From NCBI GenBank assembly GCA_045642485.1, contig JAZUIV010000027.1:1-64000 (forward strand): a stretch of DNA of 64,000 nucleotides, given 5' to 3'. Shown one piece after another: positions 51,418 to 60,466 of the stretch. Numbering within the stretch: position 1 is the stretch's first letter; each line of letters starts with the position of its first letter. Both the position numbers and the translations under genes were made by a program. A model generated the notes under the pieces. That model was not told where the DNA came from, did not search any database, and saw nothing but the letters and a program-made list of their open reading frames with translations. Source of the stretch: Cacconaster sp045642485 (lineage in GTDB: Bacteria; Bacteroidota; Bacteroidia; Bacteroidales; UBA932).

Positions 51418-52641
51418 ATGAATATCTGCAAATTCCTGGCGGTCTTCTCCGCTCTAATTCTCGTTTCCTGCAGACCGGAAGGCCTGAAGAGTGCAAAACC
51501 CGAAAAAATGGGTATGGACCCCACAGGATTCGTGCTGGTGGATTCAATTATGAACAAATCGATCGCTGACGGAAACACATCCGGAGCGGTGGTGGCCGTT
51601 GTCCGGAAAGACAGGCTCGTATTCCTGAAGGCATACGGCAACAAACAGACAGTGCCTGAAGTGGAGCCTATGACTACGGGGACGATGTTCGATATGGCAT
51701 CCTGCACCAAATGCATAAGTACCACCCTGGCGATGATGCAGTTGATTGAAAAAGGACGAATCCGCCTGCACGACTATGTGGACGAATATATTCCCGATTT
51801 CAAGCCCTGGGTCGGTGAAAGCACCCGGCGTATAACGGTGGAACATCTTCTTACACACACGTCCGGCCTGCCTGCATCAGTCAACGCGACACTTGTCAGT
51901 GGACGTTATGGCGAGAATTGTCCCGACAGCCTGATAAAATACATTGCCACGGAAACATCGCGGAATTTTGAACCGGGAACCGACTTTCTGTACAGCTGCG
52001 TGAATTTCAACGCACTTCAGGGCATTATCCAGAATGTAACAGGACGCAAACTGTGTGATTATGCGCAGGAGAACATATTCGATGCGCTCGGACTCCGGCA
52101 CACGATGTACCTTCCTCTCGACAGAGAAATCCCGAAAGAGGTGCTGGCCCTTATCGCACCTACTGAAGTGCAGGAGGACGGACTTCCCCTGAGAGGGCAA
52201 GTTCACGACCCCACGGCACGCCTGTGCAACTGGGGTAATTCAGGCAATGCAGGGGTATTTTCAACCGCGGAGGATTGTGCCGTGATAGCCGCGGCTTTGA
52301 TGAATGGTGGGGAGATTAACGGTCGCCGCATTCTTTCCCCCCTGACAGTCGAACTTATGACCACGATTCCCGATGACATCGCACCCGAAGTCGGGCGTGC
52401 GCTGGGATGGGATGTAAGCTCCGATTATTCACGGATGAAAGGAGACATTACAAGCCGCAACCGTACCATCTGCCACACCGGCTACACAGGCCCTTCAATA
52501 GTGATAGATATGGAGAACCAACTGGCCATAATCATTATGGCGAACAGGTGCCACCCTTACGACAAAGGAGGCCTGAACCGCACAAGGGCAACCGTTGCGA
52601 ATGTCATTGCATCAATGTGCATTTCGTCTCCAGAGGTTTGA
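51418..52641 (+). CDS. Serine hydrolase of the beta-lactamase/penicillin-binding class C family, lipoprotein
   Basis: 407 aa from ATG 51418, chosen because MNICKFLAVFSALILVSC is a lipoprotein signal; in-frame ATGs at 51352 and 51355 would add 22 non-signal residues. Motifs: SCTK in FDMASCTKCIST (SxxK), YSC in DFLYSCVNF where most relatives have YSN or YSD, and HTG in CHTGYTGP. The fold is that of class C beta-lactamases, but such lipoproteins usually act as esterases or D-amino-acid peptidases. The 3' end overlaps the convergent HAD gene by 30 nt. Confidence 0.83.
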   Translation: MNICKFLAVFSALILVSCRPEGLKSAKPEKMGMDPTGFVLVDSIMNKSIADGNTSGAVVAVVRKDRLVFLKAYGNKQTVPEVEPMTTGTMFDMASCTKCISTTLAMMQLIEKGRIRLHDYVDEYIPDFKPWVGESTRRITVEHLLTHTSGLPASVNATLVSGRYGENCPDSLIKYIATETSRNFEPGTDFLYSCVNFNALQGIIQNVTGRKLCDYAQENIFDALGLRHTMYLPLDREIPKEVLALIAPTEVQEDGLPLRGQVHDPTARLCNWGNSGNAGVFSTAEDCAVIAAALMNGGEINGRRILSPLTVELMTTIPDDIAPEVGRALGWDVSSDYSRMKGDITSRNRTICHTGYTGPSIVIDMENQLAIIIMANRCHPYDKGGLNRTRATVANVIASMCISSPEV

Positions 52642-54111
52642 TTTCAGCAGATTAAAATCACCACCGTTACTGTGGTAGCCACTGTACGACTTCAGGAAGT
52701 TGCTTGAATATCTGTCAATTGCCTGCTTTACAGTAAGGCCGTCCCGTATCATCTGAGCCAACTGTTCTTCGTTGTCCTGATTGGCGAACAGCCTTTCTTC
52801 GTCGGAACCATAACGAAGAGTCTTGTTGGAACTGCGGAAGGTGCGCAATCCGTTTTCATCCCTCCCTTGAAGAAGGTAAAAGGTATCTCCAGCCTTTCGG
52901 GCTTCCGCATAATCATATTCGAGCGTTTCCTTCTCGTATATCGCCACTTCGGCTATCAGGCCTCCACCGTCCGTAATTTTGCGATTGGCACGATTGAAAC
53001 AGACGACAGTGCGCAATGATGAGAATTCGGTGCAGAAATTGAAATCTCCCGTAGAATCCATAAAGCCTGCCAGCGGGGTTGCTCCTCCATACAAAGGCGC
53101 TATTGCATTAATAATGGCGGTAACCTTGCCGGGCCCTGCGGTCTGGGCACCTGTTGTTCTGTTGCCCTTCGTCCATCCGTCAGAAGAGGGAATGGCGGCA
53201 TATCCTTTATAATTGTATGAGTTCGTGTACAGGCCGGAGCCGTCCTGAGAGATGGTCATCGCAAGCACTCCAGAGCAGTAATCCCTGAGCCCGAAGGCAT
53301 CAACGGCAGCCCTGATCTGGTCTATGCCGGAAGCTGAACACACCCATACGTCAATGCCGTTTTCATCAAGACATTTCCACAATTCACGTATGTTTTCGCT
53401 AACCTGTACGCCCTTTGTCCAGGAGACACTTATCTGGCCGACAGATGAATTCAGTCCCGAAGGGCTGGTCCAGGTCTCGACGGATGTGTTCACTGCGCCG
53501 TATTTCTTGTGGGAGGCATAGGCTATGTCATAAACCTCTTTCTCCGTCATTCCGCAGAACCAGTACAAAATCCAGTTGTATGAGTCATCAATGCTGGCCC
53601 ACTCCCCCACTTTGTCGTACAGGGCACGCATCTTTGTCGCAAACTCAAGCCACTGAGGATCGGAATGGACTGTCTCTAAGATTGATTCGTCAAGTCCTTT
53701 AGGGGTAAATGGTCCATAATTGGTGTAGAGTTTGGAATATGCCGAGGATATGTCCCTTATCCAATCCGCACACTCGGAAGGAGCGTTTTCCAGTCCGGTG
53801 GCGAGCACCTTTGGAAGTTGCTCAGGGTCCAGGGCGAAACTCATTGTTTCCAACTGATAGACCGCCAACTGCTCCTCCACGTCAAAGATTGAGGTTGTGT
53901 TGTCGAAATCGAACACGACGTAGGCGTTCTGCATCCCTGCACAGTCATCCATAAAGCAGTTGAGACCGTCACGCACATCCAACGACCAATCCTGATGTAC
54001 CAGATGTGATACCGTTTGCCCGGGCTGATGGTCCCTGCCGCATGAAACAGAACCAATCAGAGTTGTCCAAAGAAGCAGGACAGGGATGGAATTTCTTATT
54101 ATTGTATTCAT
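52612..54111 (-). CDS. HAD-superfamily phosphatase lipoprotein, phosphorylcholine-phosphatase-like
   Basis: 499 aa from ATG 54111. The frame's earlier ATG (54129) lies upstream of the -7 box, so it cannot be used from that promoter. A lipoprotein signal ends at GSVSC. HAD motif I is FDFDNTTS with D68 and D70; motif II is in VWVCSASG and the acidic motif in FMDSTGDFNF. Overall layout recalls PchP-type phosphorylcholine phosphatases; I rate that assignment modest. It follows the sulfatase gene on the same strand but has its own promoter and essentially no leader. Confidence 0.78.
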   Translation of the reverse strand: MNTIIRNSIPVLLLWTTLIGSVSCGRDHQPGQTVSHLVHQDWSLDVRDGLNCFMDDCAGMQNAYVVFDFDNTTSIFDVEEQLAVYQLETMSFALDPEQLPKVLATGLENAPSECADWIRDISSAYSKLYTNYGPFTPKGLDESILETVHSDPQWLEFATKMRALYDKVGEWASIDDSYNWILYWFCGMTEKEVYDIAYASHKKYGAVNTSVETWTSPSGLNSSVGQISVSWTKGVQVSENIRELWKCLDENGIDVWVCSASGIDQIRAAVDAFGLRDYCSGVLAMTISQDGSGLYTNSYNYKGYAAIPSSDGWTKGNRTTGAQTAGPGKVTAIINAIAPLYGGATPLAGFMDSTGDFNFCTEFSSLRTVVCFNRANRKITDGGGLIAEVAIYEKETLEYDYAEARKAGDTFYLLQGRDENGLRTFRSSNKTLRYGSDEERLFANQDNEEQLAQMIRDGLTVKQAIDRYSSNFLKSYSGYHSNGGDFNLLKSNLWRRNAH

Positions 54112-54116
54112 CCCTG

Positions 54117-54124
54117 CAAAGTTA
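54117..54124 (-). promoter_or_regulatory. -7 promoter element of the HAD phosphatase gene
   Basis: The minus strand reads TAACTTTG, a full TAnnTTTG match, with only 5 nt to ATG 54111. No convincing -33. Confidence 0.55.
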
Positions 54125-54161
54125 TTCAATTTTCTCGACTTGCGTTTCGCGTTTGCGCAAC

Positions 54162-55640
54162 TTACTTTGCAGTGCCAAAGGTATTTTCCCCTTTCAATAC
54201 GGGAAAGTGGGGGTTCGGGACGTGGGCATCCTCCATTATGCCTTTCAGTTCTTCGGCCTTGTCAGGGTATTCCCCGATAAGATTGTTAGTCTCGGATGGG
54301 TCTTCATCCATATTATACAACTCGAAATAATCCTTCTCGCCGCGGATGTTCATATGGACGAGTTTCCAGGGGCCTTTGCGGACAGCCTGGCGGCCGTTCA
54401 TCTCCTGAAATTCGAAATAGAGGTAATCGTGCTCCCTCTGTCCCTTGCGCCCCTCCCACAGTGGGAGGAGGCTGATGCCGTCCATATCGTCCGGGACGGA
54501 CTGTCCGTTGATTTCGCGAAGCGTGGGCATCAAATCCCAGAACGAGCACATAAAGTCAGTCTCGCCACCCTCGGCGATGTGCCCCGGCCACCTGACGATG
54601 AAGGGCACACGGACGCCCCCTTCATAAACATCCCTCTTGTAGCCTCTCCAGGGGCCGTTGGAATTGAAAAAATCGGGGTCGGCACCGCCTTCGAGATGCG
54701 GGCCGTTGTCCGATGAGAAAATAATGATGGTGTTGTCATAAACACCGAGTTCCTTCAGTTTCTCGACAATCTGCCCTACATACAGGTCGAGTCTGGTGAC
54801 CATTGCCGCGAAAGTGGCGTGTGGGTATTTCTGAGAGCAGTATCCTCCCCTACGGAAGCCGGGCATCCCCTGATCGCAGCCTTCAAAAGGTTTTTCCGGG
54901 TATTTGCCGACAAGATTTTGAATGATGCTGTCCTGCGGGACTATGAGTTCCGCGTGGGGAATCGTGGTCGGATACCACATAAAGAACGGCTCACCGTTCC
55001 GGACCGCATCGTCAAGGAACTGAAGAGCCTTTTCGTGGATTAGGTCGGGGATATAGCTGCCCTCCCCGTAGGGCACTTCGTCACAATTGTCGGCAAGAGC
55101 CACTCTCTTTTCATTGTCCCAGATGTGGTCTGCATAATAGCTGTGGGCCAGAAGCTGACAATTATAGCCATAGAAGTTGTCAACGCCCATTTTCTGCGGG
55201 TCCCCGGTAGAGCCCACGAAACCGAGACCCCATTTGCCGAATGCACCGGTGGTGTAACCCGCGGCTTTGAGGTCGTGGAATATCGTCACTGCATCCGCAG
55301 GCAGGGGGAACTGTCCTTCCGGATTGAGTTCCACATTGCCGCGTATGGCTGTATGTCCGCTGTGCGTACCTGTAATCAGGCAGGAACGGGACGGCGCACT
55401 GACCGTCGTACCCGAATAGCACTGAGTAAAACGCAAGCCTTCGCTTGCCAGCCTGTCGATGTTGGGAGTCCGGAATTTTGTCTGGCCGTAGCAACTCAGA
55501 TCCCCCCAACCGAGGTCGTCGGCCAGGATAAACACCACGTTCGGTTTGGGCTGGACTGACTTCTGCCCTTCAGCGCAGGCGGCCACGGGCAGGGCGGCTG
55601 CGGCAAGGAGCATCGAATCGAGAATTATCTTGCGTTTCAT
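54162..55640 (-). CDS. Serine-type sulfatase (family S1), exported
   Basis: 492 aa with an export signal (lipobox-like VAAC at about 19-22). The N-terminal metal site is LADDLGWGD (D41, D42); the formylglycine motif is S81-A-P-S-R, the serine type, so maturation needs an anaerobic radical sulfatase-maturating enzyme (anSME), not seen here. FSSDNGPH supplies further metal ligands. It resembles GALNS/arylsulfatase-like S1 enzymes that desulfate host glycans; the exact sulfated sugar cannot be told. Confidence 0.9.
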   Translation of the reverse strand: MKRKIILDSMLLAAAALPVAACAEGQKSVQPKPNVVFILADDLGWGDLSCYGQTKFRTPNIDRLASEGLRFTQCYSGTTVSAPSRSCLITGTHSGHTAIRGNVELNPEGQFPLPADAVTIFHDLKAAGYTTGAFGKWGLGFVGSTGDPQKMGVDNFYGYNCQLLAHSYYADHIWDNEKRVALADNCDEVPYGEGSYIPDLIHEKALQFLDDAVRNGEPFFMWYPTTIPHAELIVPQDSIIQNLVGKYPEKPFEGCDQGMPGFRRGGYCSQKYPHATFAAMVTRLDLYVGQIVEKLKELGVYDNTIIIFSSDNGPHLEGGADPDFFNSNGPWRGYKRDVYEGGVRVPFIVRWPGHIAEGGETDFMCSFWDLMPTLREINGQSVPDDMDGISLLPLWEGRKGQREHDYLYFEFQEMNGRQAVRKGPWKLVHMNIRGEKDYFELYNMDEDPSETNNLIGEYPDKAEELKGIMEDAHVPNPHFPVLKGENTFGTAK

Positions 55641-55656
55641 ACTATGAGATTGTCAG

Positions 55657-55664
55657 CAAAAGTA
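55657..55664 (-). promoter_or_regulatory. -7 promoter element of the sulfatase gene
   Basis: The minus strand reads TACTTTTG, a full TAnnTTTG match, 16 nt before ATG 55640. Confidence 0.5.
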
Positions 55665-55819
55665 ATAAAAATATGCGTTCAGTTGAAGACGACATCAAAA
55701 AGGCCTTTGAAGCCATTTTGTACAGGAAAAGAACAATTTCTGTACAAAAAGTGGATGAGACAAAGGATGGTTCCCGTCAAATCCCCAAAAGAGGACCAAA
55801 GCCCGGACTGAACATAAAA

Positions 55820-55850
55820 TTTGAATCCTTTCTTATTTTGCGTAATTTTG
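55820..55850 (+). promoter_or_regulatory. Promoter of the metal-efflux operon
   Basis: TTTG (55820-55823), 19 nt, then TAATTTTG (55843-55850): a near-ideal Bacteroidota promoter. ATG 55858 follows after 7 nt, so the leader is very short or absent. Confidence 0.75.
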
Positions 55851-55857
55851 CAAACGG

Positions 55858-56193
55858 ATGGTAAAGTTTAGAAAATATTCAGGACTCTTCCTGATACTCG
55901 TGTACGCATTCTTTTTTGCGTCCACAAACTTATTCTACCATTCCCATCAGCTTGCGGATTACAAACTCGTCCATTCGCATCCCTTCAGCATTCCCGGGCA
56001 TTCCCATACCGTCAATCAGATTCTTCTGATAGATTTGATAGATTCGGCCGATTTTCTGGAATCAGCCGAATTGTCAGTTCCTGATGCCGTTCCTGGCTTT
56101 TCCTGCCCGGAGAATATGAGCAACAGCACTGAAGTTGTCCTCTCCGGAGTCATTTTCTCTTATTCTTTAAGGGCACCTCCCGCAAGCTGCTGA
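55858..56193 (+). CDS. Small exported protein with three HSH motifs, metal-efflux accessory
   Basis: 111 aa. An N-terminal hydrophobic segment (about 9-24) acts as signal or anchor. HSH occurs three times in 23 residues (28-30, 39-41, 48-50), within YHSHQ, VHSHPF and GHSHTV. The C-terminal half is acidic, then hydrophobic, ending in Cys. I recall His-rich small proteins of this type next to CusA/CzcA loci in Bacteroidota, without known function. Binding of Cu, Zn or Ni in the periplasm is inferred from the His motifs and from its place as first gene before cusB-, cusA- and tolC-like genes. Confidence 0.7.
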   Translation: MVKFRKYSGLFLILVYAFFFASTNLFYHSHQLADYKLVHSHPFSIPGHSHTVNQILLIDLIDSADFLESAELSVPDAVPGFSCPENMSNSTEVVLSGVIFSYSLRAPPASC

Positions 56194-56248
56194 TTGTTTT
56201 CAGTGGCCCTTTCAAGGGATAATAGTGTTCAATTAAAGAAAAATTACA

Positions 56249-57361
56249 ATGAAAAAGACATACTATGCCATTGCGATGGCATGCCTTCTTCTCTCCTCGT
56301 GTAAAGAATCCGGAGAGAAGACAAAGCAGGAAATAACATATCAGGGGGATGCCGTGATAGTAAGCGCGGACTCTCCAATCCTGTCCAGAATATCAACTGA
56401 AATACTCGAAAAGGAACCTTTCAGCAGCGAATTCCGTACTGTAGGAACAGTCCAGGCTGAAATGGGACACTATGCTGAGGTCGGAGTTCCATTCGACGGG
56501 CGTATAACGACGTCGAAGGTTATGCTAGGGAGCCGTGTTCATGCAGGACAGACTCTTTTCGAAGTCTCATCCCCCGATTTCTTTGAAGCGAGCAAACAGT
56601 ATTTCCAGAATCTCCGCATCTATGAGACTGCAAAGTCCTCCTACGAACGTAAGAAAGCGCTTCAGGAGGCCGGTGTGGTTTCATCCAGGGAACTGGAGGA
56701 AGCATATACCGAAGCAGAAAACGCCCGTCAGGAGAAATCCGCATCTGAAGCCGCATTCAGGGCATACGGAATGGACCCGTCCGGTATGGAACCGGGGCAG
56801 GCAATGCGCATTGTAGCGCCAATCAGCGGAGAGGTGGTCCGCTGCAACATCATTCCAGGATCATTCATCAAGGCCGACAGCGAAGCTCTGCTTACTCTGG
56901 CAGACCTCTGCCGTGTATGGATAACGGCACAGGTCAAGGAACGCTTCGTCGGCCGTGTGACAAAAGGCGGCAACGTGGAAATCTTCACTGAAGCGGAACC
57001 TGACTGCCCGATTCCGGGGAAGGTGCTCAACATAGGCAACCTTGTTGACGAGCAGACTCGGTCTGTACAGGTGATAGTCGCCTGTGACAATGCAGAGTTC
57101 AAACTCAAGCACGGGATGTATGTCTCCGTACATTTCATCTCCGAGCCTGAAGATGCAATTGTAGTCCCGTCGGCTGCCGTATTCCAGGGAGAAAAGACAA
57201 GCTATGTCTATATGGCTACTCCGGACGCAGACAATATATTCGTGCGCCGTGCGGTCACTGTGGGCGAATCCAATGATGACAATACCAGGGTACATATTGC
57301 CCACGGCCTCCTCCCGGGAGAAAGAATTGTATCAGAAGGTGGACTTTACCTGAACAATTAG
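56249..57361 (+). CDS. RND efflux periplasmic adaptor, CusB/CzcB type, lipoprotein
   Basis: 370 aa with a lipoprotein signal (lipobox LLSSC). Membrane-fusion plan: beta-barrel, lipoyl halves (EVGVPFDGRI early and MRIVAPISGEVV at about 188-199), and an alpha-hairpin (FEASKQYFQNL to ARQEKSASEAAF, about 110-170). It bridges the inner-membrane pump and the TolC-like channel. It follows the HSH protein gene by 55 nt and precedes the pump gene by 3 nt. Confidence 0.92.
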   Translation: MKKTYYAIAMACLLLSSCKESGEKTKQEITYQGDAVIVSADSPILSRISTEILEKEPFSSEFRTVGTVQAEMGHYAEVGVPFDGRITTSKVMLGSRVHAGQTLFEVSSPDFFEASKQYFQNLRIYETAKSSYERKKALQEAGVVSSRELEEAYTEAENARQEKSASEAAFRAYGMDPSGMEPGQAMRIVAPISGEVVRCNIIPGSFIKADSEALLTLADLCRVWITAQVKERFVGRVTKGGNVEIFTEAEPDCPIPGKVLNIGNLVDEQTRSVQVIVACDNAEFKLKHGMYVSVHFISEPEDAIVVPSAAVFQGEKTSYVYMATPDADNIFVRRAVTVGESNDDNTRVHIAHGLLPGERIVSEGGLYLNN

Positions 57362-57364
57362 GCT

Positions 57365-60300
57365 ATGGAAAAGTTCATCAACCTTATCCTGAAGCGTCGC
57401 TGGCTGGTCGCCACCGTCTTCCTTCTCATATGCGCATTCGGCGTTTACGCCTGGACGCAGCCTGCAATTGATGCATATCCGGACATTGCCGACACCACCG
57501 TGCAGGTTGTGACTCAGGTTCCCGGACTCGCTGCGGAAGAGATGGAACAGCAGATTACGATTCCTCTCGAACGCTCGCTCAACGGCCTGCCGTCACTCAA
57601 GATGATGCGCAGCACCAATACCTTTGGAATTTCCACAATTATGCTGGTGTTTCAGGACGGAACAGAAGATTACTGGGCCAGGCAACGTGTCCGCGAATGC
57701 ATAGACGAGGTGGATCTTCCGTTTGATGCCGATCCTGAGTTGAATCCTCTCACGTCTCCCACCGGAGAGGTCTTCAGGTACATCCTGAAGAGCGACAGTC
57801 ACTCGCTGCGCGAGCTTACCGATTTGAACAAATGGGTGGTAATCCCCCGCCTGACCCAAATCTCCGGAGTCGCATCCGTCAGCAATTATGGTGGAATCAC
57901 CACTCAATACCAGCTTGAGATAGATCCCAATAAACTCTCGAAATACGGTATTTCTCTTTCCGAGGTGGAGGAATCCATCAATCTGAACAACTCCAATGCA
58001 GGTGGAAGTACACTTGTGCGTGGCGATCAAAGTTTCGTGGTCAGGGCGGAAGGGCTGATCACCGATCTGAAGGATATGGAGAGCATCGTGGTCAGGAACG
58101 TGCAGGGTACTCCTGTTTATCTGGGGGATCTGGGCACCCTACGCTACGGGAATCTCGAGCGCAAAGGAATTCTGGGCTACCTGGACGATACTACAGATTA
58201 CCAGGACGGAGTGGAAGGCATAGTACAGATTCTCCGTTATCAGAATCCGTCCGACGTACTCGACCTCGTACATTCCGCCGTAGATGAACTGAATTCGGAT
58301 GTGCTGCCGGGTGGCGTGCAGATCTATCCGGTGCTTGACAGAACCAATCTGGTGAATGCCACTCTGGATACAGTTTCCCACACTCTTCTTTTCGGTATGC
58401 TGCTGGTGGTGGGAGTCCTTCTACTTTTCCTCGGAAGCATCAAAAGTTCCATCCTGGTAGCCGTCACCATTCCTATTTCCCTGCTTGTCGCATTCATCCT
58501 GATGCACTTCACGGGCATCCCGGCAAACCTGCTGTCACTAGGTGCCATTGATTTCGGAATTCTTGTGGATGGTGCAATTGTAATGATGGAAACCATACTT
58601 AAGAAGAGGGAGGATAATCCTGCCGGCAAGTTGGAAGGGAAGGATATCGTCCGAAGGGTGAGGCAGGTGGCGAAACCTATATTTTTCTCTACTCTCATCA
58701 TCATCACTGCCTACCTTCCTCTGTTTACCTTCCAGAGCATCGAGAAGAAGATGTTCACTCCTATGGCCTTCACAGTTGGCTATGCCTTGGTGGGGGCGCT
58801 TCTGGTTGCACTGATTCTCATACCGGGAATGGCGTATGCCGTTTACAGGAAGCCGCAGAAGGTGTTCCGCAACAGATTCATAGAGAAACTTATCGTCAAA
58901 TACAGGGAACGCACTTCCAAGACAATTGAAAGACCGAAATGGGTCTTCGGCGTGATATCCGGAGTTCTTGTAATGGTCGCGGTGTTGGCTGTCGTGGTCG
59001 GCAAGGACTTCCTGCCCACATTGGACGAAGGTGGTATCTGGATCCAGGTGCAGACTCCTCCCGGAATCTCCCTGAACCGTTCCGCACAGATGGCCGATTC
59101 CCTGCGCCACATCCTCAAGCAGTTCCCCGAAGTTTCCTATGTGATGACACAGGTGGGACGTGACGATGAAGGCACGGAGGCATTCTCTCCATCTCACATC
59201 GAATGCAGCGTCGGTCTCAAACCATATAAGGAGTGGAAGACCGGAAGGGACAAGGAAGACCTGATTGCCGCGATGGAGGAAGAAGTGGCCCGGATGCCTG
59301 GATACAAAGTCGGGTTCTCGCAACCTATCATCGACATGGTCATGGACCAGATGGCAGGATCACACTCCGACCTTGCGATCAAGGTCTATGGGGAAGATCT
59401 CGTGAATACCAGAGAACTAGCCACTCAGGTTCTCGATGTCGTCAGCGGAATTCCCGGAGCAGCGGATGCCGTCATTGACCAGGAGCCCCCGCTGCCACAG
59501 CTTAAAATAACCGCTGACCGTGCCAGAATAGCGCAATACGGCTTGAACGTGGCGGATGTGGCGGATCTCATAGAAGTTGCAATCGGAGGCAAGGCCGTCT
59601 CCCAGGTGTTCATAGGAAACCGTGTATATGATGTCACTTGCCGTTACACCGAGTCATCGAGGAGCACACCGGAGCAGATAGGAAATCTGATGCTCACATC
59701 TTCCAGCGGCGCATCCATTCCGCTGTCTTCCGTGGCCAGAATCGAGACTTCTCTAGGTGCGAGTTCCATCATGAGGGAGATGGGTAAACGGTATCTCACT
59801 GTCAGGCTGAATCTCAGAGGAAAGGACCTGACCTCATTCCTTGGCGAAGCACAAGAGAAGATTGACGAGTCCATCGTTTTCGACCATACAGAAAATCAGA
59901 TTCGTTGGGACGGTCAGTTCGAGAACCAGAACAGGGCATACAGAAGGCTTTTGGTCATTATCCCGTTTGTGATTCTCCTTATGTTCCTGCTGCTGTTCGG
60001 CGCATTCGGGAAGTTCCGCCAGGCCGGTCTGCTGATTGCGCTGCTGCCTATGGCTCTTTTCGGCGGTCTGGCTGCCTTGACGGTTCGGGGCATGACATTC
60101 AACATCTCCTCCGCGGTCGGATTCATTGCCCTGTTCGGTCTCACGATCCAGAATGGTGTCATAATGATATCCCATATCAATGACCTGCGCAAGGAAGGCG
60201 CCCCGCTCAAGGATGCCGTAATAAACGGAGCAGCACACAGGTTTCGACCTGTTCTGATGACGGCCACCGTTGCCGTCCTTGGCCTGCTGCCTGCATCAAT

Positions 60301-60466
60301 GGCTTCCGGAATAGGCTCTGATGTACAGAGACCTCTTGCTACCGTGATTGTGTACGGACTCCTGTTCTCTACGATTATCACGTTATACATCCTGCCTGTC
60401 CTGTATTACAGGATGGAGCAGATTCACGGAAGAAAACACTTGGACAAAGATGAAGAAGACTATTAG
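57365..60466 (+). CDS. Heavy-metal RND efflux pump (CusA/CzcA family)
   Basis: 1033 aa, twelve membrane segments with two large periplasmic loops. The proton-relay acids of the HME-RND subgroup are present in TM4: D396, D402 and E409 within DFGILVDGAIVMMET, at the same spacing as D402/D408/E415 of CzcA. The periplasmic segment DMVMDQMAGSHSD (about 655-668) is rich in Met, where CusA uses Met to bind Cu(I)/Ag(I), so copper or silver is possible; zinc, cobalt or nickel cannot be ruled out. Its end overlaps the TolC-like gene by 17 nt. Confidence 0.93.
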   Translation: MEKFINLILKRRWLVATVFLLICAFGVYAWTQPAIDAYPDIADTTVQVVTQVPGLAAEEMEQQITIPLERSLNGLPSLKMMRSTNTFGISTIMLVFQDGTEDYWARQRVRECIDEVDLPFDADPELNPLTSPTGEVFRYILKSDSHSLRELTDLNKWVVIPRLTQISGVASVSNYGGITTQYQLEIDPNKLSKYGISLSEVEESINLNNSNAGGSTLVRGDQSFVVRAEGLITDLKDMESIVVRNVQGTPVYLGDLGTLRYGNLERKGILGYLDDTTDYQDGVEGIVQILRYQNPSDVLDLVHSAVDELNSDVLPGGVQIYPVLDRTNLVNATLDTVSHTLLFGMLLVVGVLLLFLGSIKSSILVAVTIPISLLVAFILMHFTGIPANLLSLGAIDFGILVDGAIVMMETILKKREDNPAGKLEGKDIVRRVRQVAKPIFFSTLIIITAYLPLFTFQSIEKKMFTPMAFTVGYALVGALLVALILIPGMAYAVYRKPQKVFRNRFIEKLIVKYRERTSKTIERPKWVFGVISGVLVMVAVLAVVVGKDFLPTLDEGGIWIQVQTPPGISLNRSAQMADSLRHILKQFPEVSYVMTQVGRDDEGTEAFSPSHIECSVGLKPYKEWKTGRDKEDLIAAMEEEVARMPGYKVGFSQPIIDMVMDQMAGSHSDLAIKVYGEDLVNTRELATQVLDVVSGIPGAADAVIDQEPPLPQLKITADRARIAQYGLNVADVADLIEVAIGGKAVSQVFIGNRVYDVTCRYTESSRSTPEQIGNLMLTSSSGASIPLSSVARIETSLGASSIMREMGKRYLTVRLNLRGKDLTSFLGEAQEKIDESIVFDHTENQIRWDGQFENQNRAYRRLLVIIPFVILLMFLLLFGAFGKFRQAGLLIALLPMALFGGLAALTVRGMTFNISSAVGFIALFGLTIQNGVIMISHINDLRKEGAPLKDAVINGAAHRFRPVLMTATVAVLGLLPASMASGIGSDVQRPLATVIVYGLLFSTIITLYILPVLYYRMEQIHGRKHLDKDEEDY

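Noticed and set aside
55673..55864. 63-codon plus-strand frame between the sulfatase and metal-efflux genes
   Set aside because: It contains the whole promoter of the efflux operon and overlaps the next start; no family resemblance. Possibly chance or a remnant, so not annotated as a gene.
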